Shown: positions 12,471 through 19,732 of the stretch, in pieces
How the letters are laid out: each line of letters starts with the position of its first letter
Numbering within the stretch: position 1 is the first letter of the stretch
Virus record (IMG/VR): IMGVR_UViG_3300025086_000131
Coordinates: 1-31,910 of that record
Direction: 5' to 3' (one strand)
DNA length: 31,910 nt
DNA from: a virus
Made by a program: the position numbers and the translations under genes
The notes under the pieces: model-generated
The model's input: only the letters and a program-made list of their open reading frames with translations
Told to the model about the DNA's origin: nothing
Databases searched by the model: none

Positions 12471-13375
12471 AATGTTAAAGATTTTATATTATTATGTAAT
12501 ATGTCTTGACCCATATATTCAAATCCAACATTATTTTTTGACATTCTTATTTTTATAGGATCATCATAACTTGTTGGTCTTCCGCCAGTTTCATTTTCTT
12601 TTACTTTTAAAATACTAATGTGACTGTACATCCATTCGCTAGGGTGAGAAACATAACGGTGAATGCACAGTACATCATCAGCACGGTTACCCCATTTGCC
12701 TCCTCCCTCAACATTAGCTAAACCTAAAGGCATAGGTAATAATTGATAATCATGGCCAATCGGGTGTGTTCTACGTAAAGCCTCTGTTACACCATGAGCA
12801 TTAATAAAAACAGTAATATTAGCTTTTTTTGCAAATAGTCTAAATTCACTACTTACTTGATAATCGTATTCGTGAGCATTGCCTAAAGACTTCATTAAAA
12901 CTTTATCTTTACTTAAACTATTATAAGGATCAACAAGCAACCCACTATAATCCCACGCATTTTTAATTGATTTAGCTTCTTGTAATAAATCTTGATAATT
13001 ATATAATTCGTCAACTTCAATAATTTTAAAAAATAAATCACACCATTCTAATGCTTTATCAATTTCTTTTTCTTCAGCAATTTCAATAGGTTTACCCATT
13101 TTAAATTCTATAATTTTTCTTACAATACTTTGTGGGGTGTTTTCACTTGACCAAATTAAAAATCTTAAATTATGTTTAATAGCCCATAATACCATTAAAT
13201 ATATTATAACTGTTGTTTTTCCTACATTCGCATGACCAATTGCCAAAACTAAATTTCCTTGTTTATACCGCAAAAATTCGTCAATATCATCAACGCCTAT
13301 TTTTAAACCTTGTTTTATTCTGCCGTGTTTAACATCTAAAATTTTTTCTTTAATTTGGTCAGTTTGAGCTATCAT
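12467..13375 (-). CDS. DnaB / RecA-type replicative helicase-like ATPase
   Basis: This 302-aa RecA-fold ATPase has Walker A GHANVGKTT (47-55) and a Walker B-like strand YSGLLVDPYNSL. Near the end of the core are FINAHG and a basic/aromatic segment. The N-terminal primase-binding domain of host DnaB is absent, so it matches the phage type of short, core-only hexameric helicase. It is the only visible replication motor here, and with no phage primase or polymerase it presumably recruits host replisome parts. The gene is adjacent to the 37-aa ORF without a gap and overlaps the TTG-start gene by 4 nt. Confidence 0.8.
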   Translation of the reverse strand: MIAQTDQIKEKILDVKHGRIKQGLKIGVDDIDEFLRYKQGNLVLAIGHANVGKTTVIIYLMVLWAIKHNLRFLIWSSENTPQSIVRKIIEFKMGKPIEIAEEKEIDKALEWCDLFFKIIEVDELYNYQDLLQEAKSIKNAWDYSGLLVDPYNSLSKDKVLMKSLGNAHEYDYQVSSEFRLFAKKANITVFINAHGVTEALRRTHPIGHDYQLLPMPLGLANVEGGGKWGNRADDVLCIHRYVSHPSEWMYSHISILKVKENETGGRPTSYDDPIKIRMSKNNVGFEYMGQDILHNNIKSLTF

Positions 13376-13489
13376 TTATTTTTTTGTTTTTGAAGCAGGC
13401 TTATATTCATATCCTAATATTGGATTTATTTTATAATTCCAAAAATCCTTTGGAAAAGGTTTTCCTTTTTTTAAAACTTTTAAAGGCAT
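13376..13489 (-). CDS. Hypothetical small basic protein (37 aa)
   Basis: The ORF starts with ATG at 13489, directly after the DUF3127 stop, and ends with TAA at 13376-13378, directly before the helicase ATG. The product begins MPLKVLKKGKPFPKDFWNYK and is basic, with a Pro/aromatic centre. The exact butting at both ends makes it convincing despite its size. The function is unknown; a small partner of the helicase or SSB-like protein is possible. Confidence 0.6.
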   Translation of the reverse strand: MPLKVLKKGKPFPKDFWNYKINPILGYEYKPASKTKK

Positions 13490-13825
13490 TTAAAAAGGTT
13501 CATCAAAAGATTCAACACGAGCTTCATTTTGTATGCCATTTGTAACTTCTTCAACTGTTTCATCTATTTTCCAACCATTTAATTCTGTAAAATATCTAAT
13601 ATCGTCTGGTGCTTTTTCCCATACATTTCCTCGTAAATTAATACTTATTGTTACATGCTGACCAATTTGATATGAGTCTAATAAACTTACTTTATCTTGT
13701 ACAAAGATTACTTGTAGTATTTGTGGAAATCTTTCAACTGTTTCCAATATTGCTGATCGTTTCTTGAATTTGTCTGATATTATTTGAGTTTCTAAAATGC
13801 TCTTTAATTTTCCTTTTAGTTCCAT
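13490..13825 (-). CDS. DUF3127 protein, probable single-strand DNA-binding protein
   Basis: This 111-aa product matches the DUF3127 family of Bacteroidota and their phages. It has an OB-like strand pattern with KFKKRSAILETVERFPQILQ and SLLDSYQIGQHVTISINLRG. The C-terminus is acidic and ends DEPF, recalling the DDDIPF tip by which SSB docks its partners. It sits between the ERF gene and the helicase gene, as an SSB would. Single-strand binding is inferred from fold pattern, tip and context; it has no canonical SSB sequence match that I can see. Confidence 0.75.
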   Translation of the reverse strand: MELKGKLKSILETQIISDKFKKRSAILETVERFPQILQVIFVQDKVSLLDSYQIGQHVTISINLRGNVWEKAPDDIRYFTELNGWKIDETVEEVTNGIQNEARVESFDEPF

Positions 13826-13890
13826 TTATTTCTATTTTAATTGTTAATTCTTTAAATTTTAATTTTAAGGTGTAGCTATCTTCTTTTATT

Positions 13891-14403
13891 TTACAACCTT
13901 GTAAGCTCATCTTGTACTTTTTTACTTAATTTATATTTTTTTGTTATTTCCCCAAATACTCCACCTTCTTTAAGAAAATTTTTAGCTTTTATAAATTGAG
14001 GCGTATTTAAATTTAACCAAGGTTTACCTGTGCTATTAGCATCATCATCTTCGGCCTGTAATGCTAACAAACTTTGAAGTGTGTAACGTCTATAATAAGT
14101 TATTTCTGAACCTAGTTTTTGCGGTTCATTTTGATTACTTAGTTTTTTCCTACTTTCTACGCTTTTTTCAGTATCTGGACAAATAATTTTTGTTACTACA
14201 TATTCGTTGCCAGTTTCATAATCGGATTCGATAGGTTGAATTAGCACTAATTTATTTTTTTCTAATAAAGGTTGTAATTGTTTTATTAATGAATTAATAT
14301 CAAAATACTTTGAATTATAAAAAGGGTTAGTAGCTTCTTTAGATATTGAGCCAATTTCATTCTGAAGTTTTTGGAGTTTTGTAAATATATTTTCTTTTAT
14401 CAT
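13891..14403 (-). CDS. ERF-family single-strand annealing protein
   Basis: This 170-aa product shows the ERF superfamily signature GSEITYYRRYTLQSLLALQA with EDDDAN following (about residues 98-123). The N-terminal half has SKEATNPFYNSKYFDINSLI. ERF proteins anneal complementary strands during recombination, and a PDDEXK exonuclease, an SSB-like protein and a NinG nuclease are all encoded nearby. Together they make a Red/RecET-like set. The gene follows a strong terminator, so it needs its own promoter. Confidence 0.85.
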   Translation of the reverse strand: MIKENIFTKLQKLQNEIGSISKEATNPFYNSKYFDINSLIKQLQPLLEKNKLVLIQPIESDYETGNEYVVTKIICPDTEKSVESRKKLSNQNEPQKLGSEITYYRRYTLQSLLALQAEDDDANSTGKPWLNLNTPQFIKAKNFLKEGGVFGEITKKYKLSKKVQDELTRL

Positions 14404-14433
14404 AATTATTATTTTTAATAAAGTTACAAAAAA
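14404..14433 (-). promoter_or_regulatory. Shared leader / possible promoter before ERF
   Basis: The minus strand reads ATTTTTTGTAACTTTA then TTAAAAATAATAATTATG. It matches the block before the 42-aa gene at 10807-10833. It follows the terminator at once, and since ERF needs a promoter downstream of that terminator, this is the only place for it. The -7 and -33 boxes are not textbook. Confidence 0.4.
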
Positions 14434-14436
14434 TAA

Positions 14437-14475
14437 TTTAAAAAAAAAAGGGATTAAAATTAATTAACCCCCTTT
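14437..14475 (-). terminator. Strong Rho-independent terminator after NinG
   Basis: On the minus strand AAAGGG(G)GTTAA (14475-14464) pairs with TTAATCCCTTT (14457-14447), about 11 bp with one bulge, followed by ten T. It lies between the NinG-like gene and ERF, ending the lysis-to-NinG transcript and starting the early region. It could act weakly on plus-strand transcripts too because an A-run precedes the stem. Confidence 0.85.
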
Positions 14476-14497
14476 CTAAAAACAATAACTAGAATAA

Positions 14498-14881
14498 TTA
14501 AAGAAAAACCTTTAATTTGTTAGAATAATGTAAGATCATATTTTCTAACTCTAAGTTTGTAAATTTAACTATAATTCTACTTTTTGATAATAATTCTTCT
14601 GATAAGTTATCACCAAGATATTTACTAAATAAATACTGTTCTCCGTATCGAAATACATTACACGCTGGACATTGAATTCTCACGTTGTTTTCATCCCACC
14701 GCGTATTGTAATGTTTTCTTGACATAAAGTGCCCAGCTTGTAAGTTTTTCCAATGATCTTGTTTACCACAAGTAACACAAGTACCAATTCCGTTTTTACT
14801 ATCTTTTAACCTAATATATTTACTAAATACTACATCTAGTTTTTTAACAAGTTTACTTCTGCTAGGTTTTTTTCTTTTCAT
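14498..14881 (-). CDS. NinG / Rap-like HNH recombination nuclease
   Basis: This 127-aa product has a Zn-binding pair CVTCGK (C35, C38) followed by AGHFMSRKHYNTRWDENN and QCPACN (C71, C74). This is the phage lambda NinG layout. NinG/Rap cuts branched recombination intermediates. It is shorter than lambda NinG (about 200 aa) but keeps the metal and His residues. It is transcribed just after a promoter with TACCTTTG and is followed by a strong terminator. Confidence 0.8.
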   Translation of the reverse strand: MKRKKPSRSKLVKKLDVVFSKYIRLKDSKNGIGTCVTCGKQDHWKNLQAGHFMSRKHYNTRWDENNVRIQCPACNVFRYGEQYLFSKYLGDNLSEELLSKSRIIVKFTNLELENMILHYSNKLKVFL

Positions 14882-14918
14882 TAATCCATATTTTAAAAGT
14901 TTATTCCCACTTACCCAC

Positions 14919-14950
14919 CAAAGGTATATGCTTTTTTTGATTAATGTAAA
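14919..14950 (-). promoter_or_regulatory. Promoter before the NinG-like gene
   Basis: The minus strand shows TTTA (14950-14947), a 20-nt spacer and TACCTTTG (14926-14919), a full match to TAnnTTTG. The spacer equals that of promoters A and B. The -33 box is one base off TTTG. The 88-nt gap 14882-14969 holds nothing else visible. Confidence 0.4.
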
Positions 14951-14969
14951 GTTTTTGAAGTTTTAGTTT

Positions 14970-15110
14970 TTAACGTGATTTACCTTGACCACGATATTTT
15001 TTCTTGTAATTTTTACTAGCTTTTAATAAAGAACTCTTACTTTTACTATGTACACCTTTACGCTTAGTTTTAACTTTTTTATAGTTAATAACTTTTAATT
15101 GCTTTGCCAT
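14970..15110 (-). CDS. Highly basic 46-aa peptide (GVHSKSKSS type)
   Basis: The ORF starts with ATG at 15110 and ends with TAA at 14970-14972. About a third of the residues are Lys or Arg: MAKQLKVINYKKVKTKRKG, then VHSKSKSSLL and a C-terminal KNYKKKYRGQGKSR. I associate GVHxKSKSS...KNYKK.YRGQG with very small proteins encoded near the lysis genes of Flavobacteriia phages. A nucleic-acid-binding or packaging-related role is suggested by charge only. It starts directly after the holin-like gene stops. Confidence 0.7.
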   Translation of the reverse strand: MAKQLKVINYKKVKTKRKGVHSKSKSSLLKASKNYKKKYRGQGKSR

Positions 15111-15563
15111 TTATTTTTTATATAAACTAGTGACCTTCTCACTACTGCGACCGCCAAAATAGGCTAATATTACTGCCATCATTACTTTTTCAAAAGTATC
15201 ATTCCAAGTTGCACCAATATTAAAAGGAATTGTTTCAACACTGTCTAATATACCAGCTAAAGAAAATATAACAATACACCATACTAAAACTAATGGACGT
15301 ACATTTTTAGATAACCAAGAATCACTTGCAGCATCTGCTTCCCACCTTGAAGTTATGGCTTGTATTTCTTTGTTTTGTTGATCGTATATTAATTGTTGAA
15401 GTTTTATTTTATCATCAAGTGATGCCTTAGATTTTGTTATTTCAGCTATTGCTTCTTTTGGTGATGTTACACCTTGCAATACATTACCCAATGTTGGATT
15501 TATAACAGAAGCTGCACCGAATAATAACTGGCCTACGGTTGTATCTTTAAACTTTTTTTTCAT
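15111..15563 (-). CDS. 3-TM holin-like protein
   Basis: The product has about 150 aa from the ATG at 15563, which overlaps the endolysin stop as TAATG (an upstream ATG at 15575 adds 4 residues). Two hydrophobic stretches are clear: PLVLVWCIVIFSLAGIL and TFEKVMMAVILAYFGG. The motif ITSRWEADAASDSWLSKNVR followed by the membrane segments and YFGGRSSEK is typical of the 3-TM phage/GTA holin family (PF11351). It would permeabilise the inner membrane for lysis. Its position right after the peptidase gene supports this. Confidence 0.8.
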   Translation of the reverse strand: MKKKFKDTTVGQLLFGAASVINPTLGNVLQGVTSPKEAIAEITKSKASLDDKIKLQQLIYDQQNKEIQAITSRWEADAASDSWLSKNVRPLVLVWCIVIFSLAGILDSVETIPFNIGATWNDTFEKVMMAVILAYFGGRSSEKVTSLYKK

Positions 15564-15928
15564 TAGTACAACCAAATACAGTTTACTTTCATTGGATCAT
15601 TATCACAATGTATAAAAGTTTTAGCAATACCAATACGTTTAAAACCAGCTTTAATTAAAGCACTTAAAATTGTTAAACGTTCTTGTGAACTGTTACAATG
15701 TATATCTGCTGCGTATCCTTGTAAGTGTGATGATTTTATCGGAGGTTTACCTAATGCTGCATAAATAGCATTATTTTTTTCTTCAGTACGATAACCACTG
15801 TTAATTTTAAAAGGTGTATTTGCTATATCTCGTGCATCGTCTAACATCCTTAAAAATTCCTTATTCATGCGTTCACCTGATCCAATTAAATCAGGACTAT
15901 CAAATTCATTTATTTTAAAATATTTCAT
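15563..15928 (-). CDS. Endolysin, M15 family D,D/L,D-peptidase
   Basis: The 121-aa product is a Peptidase M15 zinc enzyme that cleaves peptidoglycan stem peptides. The motif SSHLQGYAADIH supplies H68 and D75 (S-x-H-x-x-G-x-A-x-D), and FIHCDND supplies H107 and D109 (H-x-D). The Arg-containing strand INSGYRTEEKN is also present. There is no signal peptide, so release needs a holin, which is encoded next. It overlaps the lipoprotein gene by 4 nt. Confidence 0.9.
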   Translation of the reverse strand: MKYFKINEFDSPDLIGSGERMNKEFLRMLDDARDIANTPFKINSGYRTEEKNNAIYAALGKPPIKSSHLQGYAADIHCNSSQERLTILSALIKAGFKRIGIAKTFIHCDNDPMKVNCIWLY

Positions 15929-16275
15929 TGTTTAGTTTTTATATTACCTTTTGGAATTGATGGTTGTACATTTGGCATTGTAATTGTGTTTCCTACCGTT
16001 CCTGTTTTTGGTGTTATAATGTTGTATTTTTTAGTATTCTTATAAATTCGATTATAATTATAAGGTTGATAATAGTTGTAACCGTATCTAGGTCTAATAC
16101 CATATCTATAAAAATAATTTTCAAAACTTATTATTCTTCTATGTTCTATTAGCCTTATGTATCTTGCCAATTCTAAATTTGTCATTGGTTTTTGATACGT
16201 AACTACTTTAAAACTTTTACAGCTACAAAATAAACTAACTATCAGTATTAGTACAATTTTCTTTACCACAATCAT
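15925..16275 (-). CDS. Phage lipoprotein (possible outer spanin)
   Basis: The 116-aa product starts with a basic n-region and a hydrophobic core (IVLILIVSLF), then a lipobox-like SLFCSCKS with the acylated Cys probably at residue 17 or 19. The rest is Tyr/Arg/Asn-rich (RYGIRPRYGYNYYQPYNYNR) and lacks a coiled coil. The gene overlaps the coiled-coil membrane-protein gene before it by 41 nt. A nested lipoprotein beside an inner-membrane coiled-coil protein is the usual spanin layout, hence the suggestion. The match is by architecture only. Confidence 0.6.
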   Translation of the reverse strand: MIVVKKIVLILIVSLFCSCKSFKVVTYQKPMTNLELARYIRLIEHRRIISFENYFYRYGIRPRYGYNYYQPYNYNRIYKNTKKYNIITPKTGTVGNTITMPNVQPSIPKGNIKTKQ

Positions 16276-16603
16276 TAGTTTTCATTACTGTTAATTTACT
16301 AATCATTTCTTCTTGTATTGTAATAATCATTTGTTCTAATTGGTCATTACGTTTTTCCATTTGTGCAGCCACTTCTTCTAAACTTTCATTTTTCTTTTTA
16401 AGACCATTAAGTTCATCAGGTTGCTGTCCGATTATGACATAAACGACAATTCCTAAACTAGATACTAGTGTTCCAACGATTGCTACGAATAAATCCTTAT
16501 TTACAGGAGGGATTTCTACATAACTTAAAAATAATAAAAGTAAAATAATTAAGGTAAAAATACCTGCTGCTCCTACATAATGTAAAGTTTCTTTTTTGTT
16601 CAT
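16235..16603 (-). CDS. Inner-membrane protein with coiled coil (possible i-spanin or holin)
   Basis: This 122-aa product has two membrane segments (YVGAAGIFTLIILLLLFLSY and LFVAIVGTLVSSLGIVVYVI). A coiled coil follows (about residues 68-105, LKKKNESLEEVAAQMEKRND), then a Cys-containing end. The start overlaps the stop of the 45-aa gene (ATGA). It is either a holin-type protein or the inner part of a spanin pair with the overlapping lipoprotein gene. Confidence 0.65.
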   Translation of the reverse strand: MNKKETLHYVGAAGIFTLIILLLLFLSYVEIPPVNKDLFVAIVGTLVSSLGIVVYVIIGQQPDELNGLKKKNESLEEVAAQMEKRNDQLEQMIITIQEEMISKLTVMKTNDCGKENCTNTDS

Positions 16604-16737
16604 AGTTTATTTTTAATTTGAATTATTGTATAAATACACGCAAGTAATAACGATATTGCTTGAAGTACCGGAATAATATTTAACGCACTTACTAATAAAG
16701 CAAAACCATTAACCGAATATATTTTTAATTCTTCCAT
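16600..16737 (-). CDS. Small hydrophobic holin-like protein (45 aa)
   Basis: The ORF starts with ATG at 16737 and ends with TGA at 16600, overlapping the next gene's ATG. The product is MEELKIYSVNGFALLVSALN followed by a second hydrophobic stretch (VLQAISLLLACIYTIIQ) and a KNKL tail. One or two membrane helices with acidic start and basic end resemble small holins or antiholins. It is the first gene of the lysis block. Confidence 0.65.
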   Translation of the reverse strand: MEELKIYSVNGFALLVSALNIIPVLQAISLLLACIYTIIQIKNKL

Positions 16738-16748
16738 TATTATAAATT

Positions 16749-17534
16749 TTACCAAGGGTCAAAACTAAAAGACGTTCTTGTTTTAATTGATGAAAACTGT
16801 TGCCCTATTCTAGTTGTTGAATGTGCTGTGTTCCAAAACGATAAATGAGACCATTCACCATACCAAGGATTAGAACTTGTAGTTGTTGGATTGCAAAACA
16901 TTCTACTTGCGTGAGCTGTGTTGTACAAACGTGTACCTGAAGGACTAGTGTTTTCAGCCATTAATGTAACAGTTCCGTTGTTATGACATTTATAAATCCT
17001 AGCAAAAGAATTATTACTAAAAGTTATTGCAGTAAAATTCCACGCATATCTATTAAAGGCTGAACTTGTTGAGCTTCCTGTGTCAACGTTAAGATAACTT
17101 CCGTTACTTGTGTTCTTGTTATAAACATACATACGAAAAAACATTGATCCTAAATCTTCAATTGCGAAAACATTATCCCATCCAACACCGTAATTTTGAT
17201 TACCCCACAAAAACATAAAAGTTCCATCGTGCTTATTACGTTTCCAAACCATATAAATTGTATATGCTGAAACTCCAAAGTCTCCTGTATTAAAAGCTGT
17301 ATCAATATGCGAACTACCGTTAGATATTGACATATATCTAGCACCTCCTGAACCTTGAATAGAATGCCCTGTAGCTGATGATGAACCGTTAAATCCTGAT
17401 TGAGCTAGATTTGTTAATGTACTTAACCCCGAATCGCTGCTTCCTAAACCTACATCGTAAGCAACAATAGCACCATCAATTGATATATCAGCACTTGCTC
17501 CCCCGCCCATCATTCTTTTTTTCTTATCGTTCAT
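16749..17534 (-). CDS. Concanavalin A-like (LamG-type) tail adhesin
   Basis: This 261-aa product is beta-rich with many Gly, Ser, Asn and aromatic residues. A short Met/Gly-rich start precedes IDGAIVAYDVGLGSS, a typical opening of LamG/ConA-like jelly rolls. YTIYMVWKRN and YAWNFTAITFSNNSFARIYK then match core strands, and the end reads WYGEWSHLSFWNTAHS. This fold binds glycans, so the product is a likely receptor-binding or fibre-tip protein. It is transcribed after the fibre genes and before the lysis block. Confidence 0.65.
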   Translation of the reverse strand: MNDKKKRMMGGGASADISIDGAIVAYDVGLGSSDSGLSTLTNLAQSGFNGSSSATGHSIQGSGGARYMSISNGSSHIDTAFNTGDFGVSAYTIYMVWKRNKHDGTFMFLWGNQNYGVGWDNVFAIEDLGSMFFRMYVYNKNTSNGSYLNVDTGSSTSSAFNRYAWNFTAITFSNNSFARIYKCHNNGTVTLMAENTSPSGTRLYNTAHASRMFCNPTTTSSNPWYGEWSHLSFWNTAHSTTRIGQQFSSIKTRTSFSFDPW

Positions 17535-17536
17535 TT

Positions 17537-18007
17537 TTATATTGAATTATCGTATAAAATTATTGATGCTTTTGTACTTAATGCGTTTATTTCGTTTGTT
17601 TTAGTTTCTACACTTGTTCTGATTGATGCTCTTGCTGTGCTAATATCACTAGGTATTTCTGTACCTAATTCTGATTTTCTTGTTACATACCAATCAGTTT
17701 TTAATAACGCAATTCTTGCATTTTCTTTTAATCCGTCTATTCTTAAAGTTTTTAACTGTGCTACAGTTTCGCTCCAAGTTTTATTAGTTTTTGACCTTTT
17801 ATAAACATTGTTATCTGAATCAAAAGTTAATTCACCTTCATTATGTATTTGTCCATTATAATCTGAATCTTCTTCAATATTATAAAATCCCCAAGAAGCT
17901 AAATCTGAATCTGATAAATCAGCAAATCCTGAGATTATATTACCGTAACTGTTTGGTAAAATATCGAAAATTTTTACTGTGCCATTTATGTTTTTTGCTT
18001 TTGCCAT
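17537..18007 (-). CDS. Tail fibre assembly-like protein
   Basis: This 156-aa product has an N-terminal beta region and a helical C-terminal half. That half contains LLKTDWYVTRKSELGTEIPS followed by DISTARASIRTSVETKTNEI. The pattern LxxTDWxxxRxxExGxxIPxxI...R is characteristic of phage tail-fibre assembly chaperones and related fibre-attached proteins. It sits between the fibre gene and the LamG-like adhesin gene, as such chaperones do. Confidence 0.6.
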   Translation of the reverse strand: MAKAKNINGTVKIFDILPNSYGNIISGFADLSDSDLASWGFYNIEEDSDYNGQIHNEGELTFDSDNNVYKRSKTNKTWSETVAQLKTLRIDGLKENARIALLKTDWYVTRKSELGTEIPSDISTARASIRTSVETKTNEINALSTKASIILYDNSI

Positions 18008-18027
18008 TTTATTATTTTTTTTATTTA

Positions 18028-18912
18028 TTATGGTGTTGTGTCAGCAACGTATTCTGCTATTGTATAATTAAATATTGCGTTTGCAGAATCATCAATACAT
18101 TCAACGATTAAAGTATTTGTTGAACCACCTGCATAATCTACAGCCCCAACTTTGTTAAAAGTTTCACTCGTAGCTGCGTCACTATCTAAAGTTATTGTTT
18201 GACTTCCTGTCAAATTGTAAATCGTAATTACTTGACCTTGTTTAAAGTTTGTAAAATCAAATTCAATAGCTCCTGTTAAACTACTGCCCATTTTAAAAGT
18301 TGTACCTGTTGCCCAATCAATAGAAACAGCTCCTGTATAGGTTGTAATATCAATTTTAGTTGTATATCTAGCCTCCAATTTTGCAAATGAAATTGCGTCA
18401 TCTGCTACCATAGCAGTCGCAACTTGAACTTCACCAATTGTACCCGCAGAAACCGCGCCTAATAATCTATTAGCGGTTGATGTATCCTGCATTTTATCGT
18501 AAGTAACTTTATCTGATCCAATAGTAACAACCCCTGCGTTTGTCATTGTAACATCACCACTTAATGCTGCTGCCACCATACCAGTACCGTCACCGATCAT
18601 TATTTGGGTTGTTGCTAAAGCTAGTTCACTTAGTACACCACTACTATTTGCGTTTCTTATTAATAAGCTATTAGCTGCTACATTTTGCATTTTAGCAAAA
18701 GTTACACCCGCATCATTTAAAGATATTGTTACCGTACCTGTTGCAGTATCACGTGCAATTGGTGCTGTTGCTGCAATACTGTTAACTTCGCTTGCACTTT
18801 CATCATTGTACAGTTCTGTGAAATTATTATTACATTTTACAAATGCACTTCGTAGCGCATCGCCAGTGCCATCGTTTGCGGATGATCCTACATTAATTGT
18901 TTCTTGTGCCAT
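18028..18912 (-). CDS. Tail fibre protein
   Basis: The 294-aa product starts MAQETINVGSSANDGTGDAL followed by RSAFVKCNNNFTELYN, a motif found at the start of many phage fibre proteins. The centre has repeated hydrophobic turns (GDGTGMVAAALSGDVTMTNA), typical of triple-stranded shaft repeats. The C-terminal part is a beta domain with NFKQGQVITIYNLTGSQTITLD. It probably trimerises and attaches to the tail. No peptidase or lyase motif is seen. Confidence 0.7.
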   Translation of the reverse strand: MAQETINVGSSANDGTGDALRSAFVKCNNNFTELYNDESASEVNSIAATAPIARDTATGTVTISLNDAGVTFAKMQNVAANSLLIRNANSSGVLSELALATTQIMIGDGTGMVAAALSGDVTMTNAGVVTIGSDKVTYDKMQDTSTANRLLGAVSAGTIGEVQVATAMVADDAISFAKLEARYTTKIDITTYTGAVSIDWATGTTFKMGSSLTGAIEFDFTNFKQGQVITIYNLTGSQTITLDSDAATSETFNKVGAVDYAGGSTNTLIVECIDDSANAIFNYTIAEYVADTTP

Positions 18913-18956
18913 AACTTAATTTTTTTTTACTTAGCTTTTTAGCTTTAATTTTTTGT

Positions 18957-19124
18957 TTAATATTGTGTTGCATCTGCTTTAAAATCTGTTGTATCAGCTA
19001 GAACGTCTATTGTGTCAGCTGTAAATGTACTCCCATCTGCGTCTGGCGGATAAATTTGACCCCACCCGTTTGATGCGTTTACTTCACCAAAATATGTAAC
19101 AGCGTAAATTGATCCAAAACCCAT
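18957..19124 (-). CDS. Small virion-associated protein (55 aa, GFGSIY type)
   Basis: The ORF runs from ATG at 19124 to TAA at 18957-18959. The product starts MGFGSIYAVTYFGEVNASNG, then WGQIYPPDADGS and a Thr/Asp-rich end. I associate MGFGSIYxVTYFG...GWGxxYP with tiny proteins in the virion region of flavobacterial phages, between connector and fibre genes. A structural or fibre-linked role is likely. It has no hydrophobic helix. Confidence 0.65.
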   Translation of the reverse strand: MGFGSIYAVTYFGEVNASNGWGQIYPPDADGSTFTADTIDVLADTTDFKADATQY

Positions 19125-19128
19125 ATTA

Positions 19129-19230
19129 TTATAATAACTTTTTTATCTTTTTGTTATATGTTTTTTCTAAGTATTGTTTTAACTTAGAAATATTACTTTC
19201 TTTTGGTTTATACGTTTTTATAATACCCAT
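19129..19230 (-). CDS. Small basic peptide overlapping the connector gene (33 aa)
   Basis: The ORF starts with ATG at 19230 inside the last codons of the connector gene and ends with TAA at 19129, 4 nt before the next ATG. The product is MGIIKTYKPKESNISKLKQY followed by LEKTYNKKIKKLL, an amphipathic basic helix. It fills an otherwise empty 93-nt gap neatly, which supports coding. At 33 aa it remains tentative. Confidence 0.45.
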   Translation of the reverse strand: MGIIKTYKPKESNISKLKQYLEKTYNKKIKKLL

Positions 19231-19727
19231 CCGCTAAAATCTGATTCACGATCCGGATAAACATCATCGTTTACATTAGTATAATAGGCAGGAAACTTAC
19301 TTTGTGCATTAAAAGACATGTAATCAATAAAACGATCTGTATAGTATTGTGCTATTTTACGTTCTTTTTCAATTAAAAAATCAATTTCTGTTTTTTGTAC
19401 GTTTTCTGCGTTTTCACTTGTATGCTTATATATGCCTTTATTTGCTATTGTATAGGCAGCAAAAGGTAAATATTCAACCATAGCCCAATGTATTAACATG
19501 GGTTTTAAATGATCGGTTACAAGTGCCAAATAGTCTGCGTGGTTTCCTAAAGTTCCAGCACTAACATATCCTTCAATTACTTCATATAATTTTGTACCTA
19601 GAAAATTTTGTATATGAATGTCCTGAGCAATTTTAATATATTGAATAAACTGGTCAGTGTCCACATTACCGCTAATTGCTGTAAATCTTACTATGTCGTT
19701 TCTTGTTACAAATAACGCTGTTGCCAT
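19218..19727 (-). CDS. Head-tail connector-like protein
   Basis: This 169-aa helical product has the opening TRNDIVRFTAISGNVDTDQF and later IQNFLGTKLYEVIEGYV and HWAMVEYLPFAAYTIANKG. Helical bundles of this size encoded next to the portal gene usually form the adaptor ring of the neck. I recall a Bacteroidota phage family of this kind (DUF6712-like). It starts 5 nt after the portal gene stops. Confidence 0.65.
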   Translation of the reverse strand: MATALFVTRNDIVRFTAISGNVDTDQFIQYIKIAQDIHIQNFLGTKLYEVIEGYVSAGTLGNHADYLALVTDHLKPMLIHWAMVEYLPFAAYTIANKGIYKHTSENAENVQKTEIDFLIEKERKIAQYYTDRFIDYMSFNAQSKFPAYYTNVNDDVYPDRESDFSGWVL

Positions 19728-19732
19728 ACTTT

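Noticed and set aside
17150-17344. Alternative minus-strand frame of 64 codons inside the LamG-like gene
   Set aside because: It lies wholly inside a larger gene with clear fold motifs and has no independent support.
18930-18956. AGCT-AAAA-AGCT hairpin as terminator before the fibre gene
   Set aside because: The stem is short and no T-run follows it on the minus strand.
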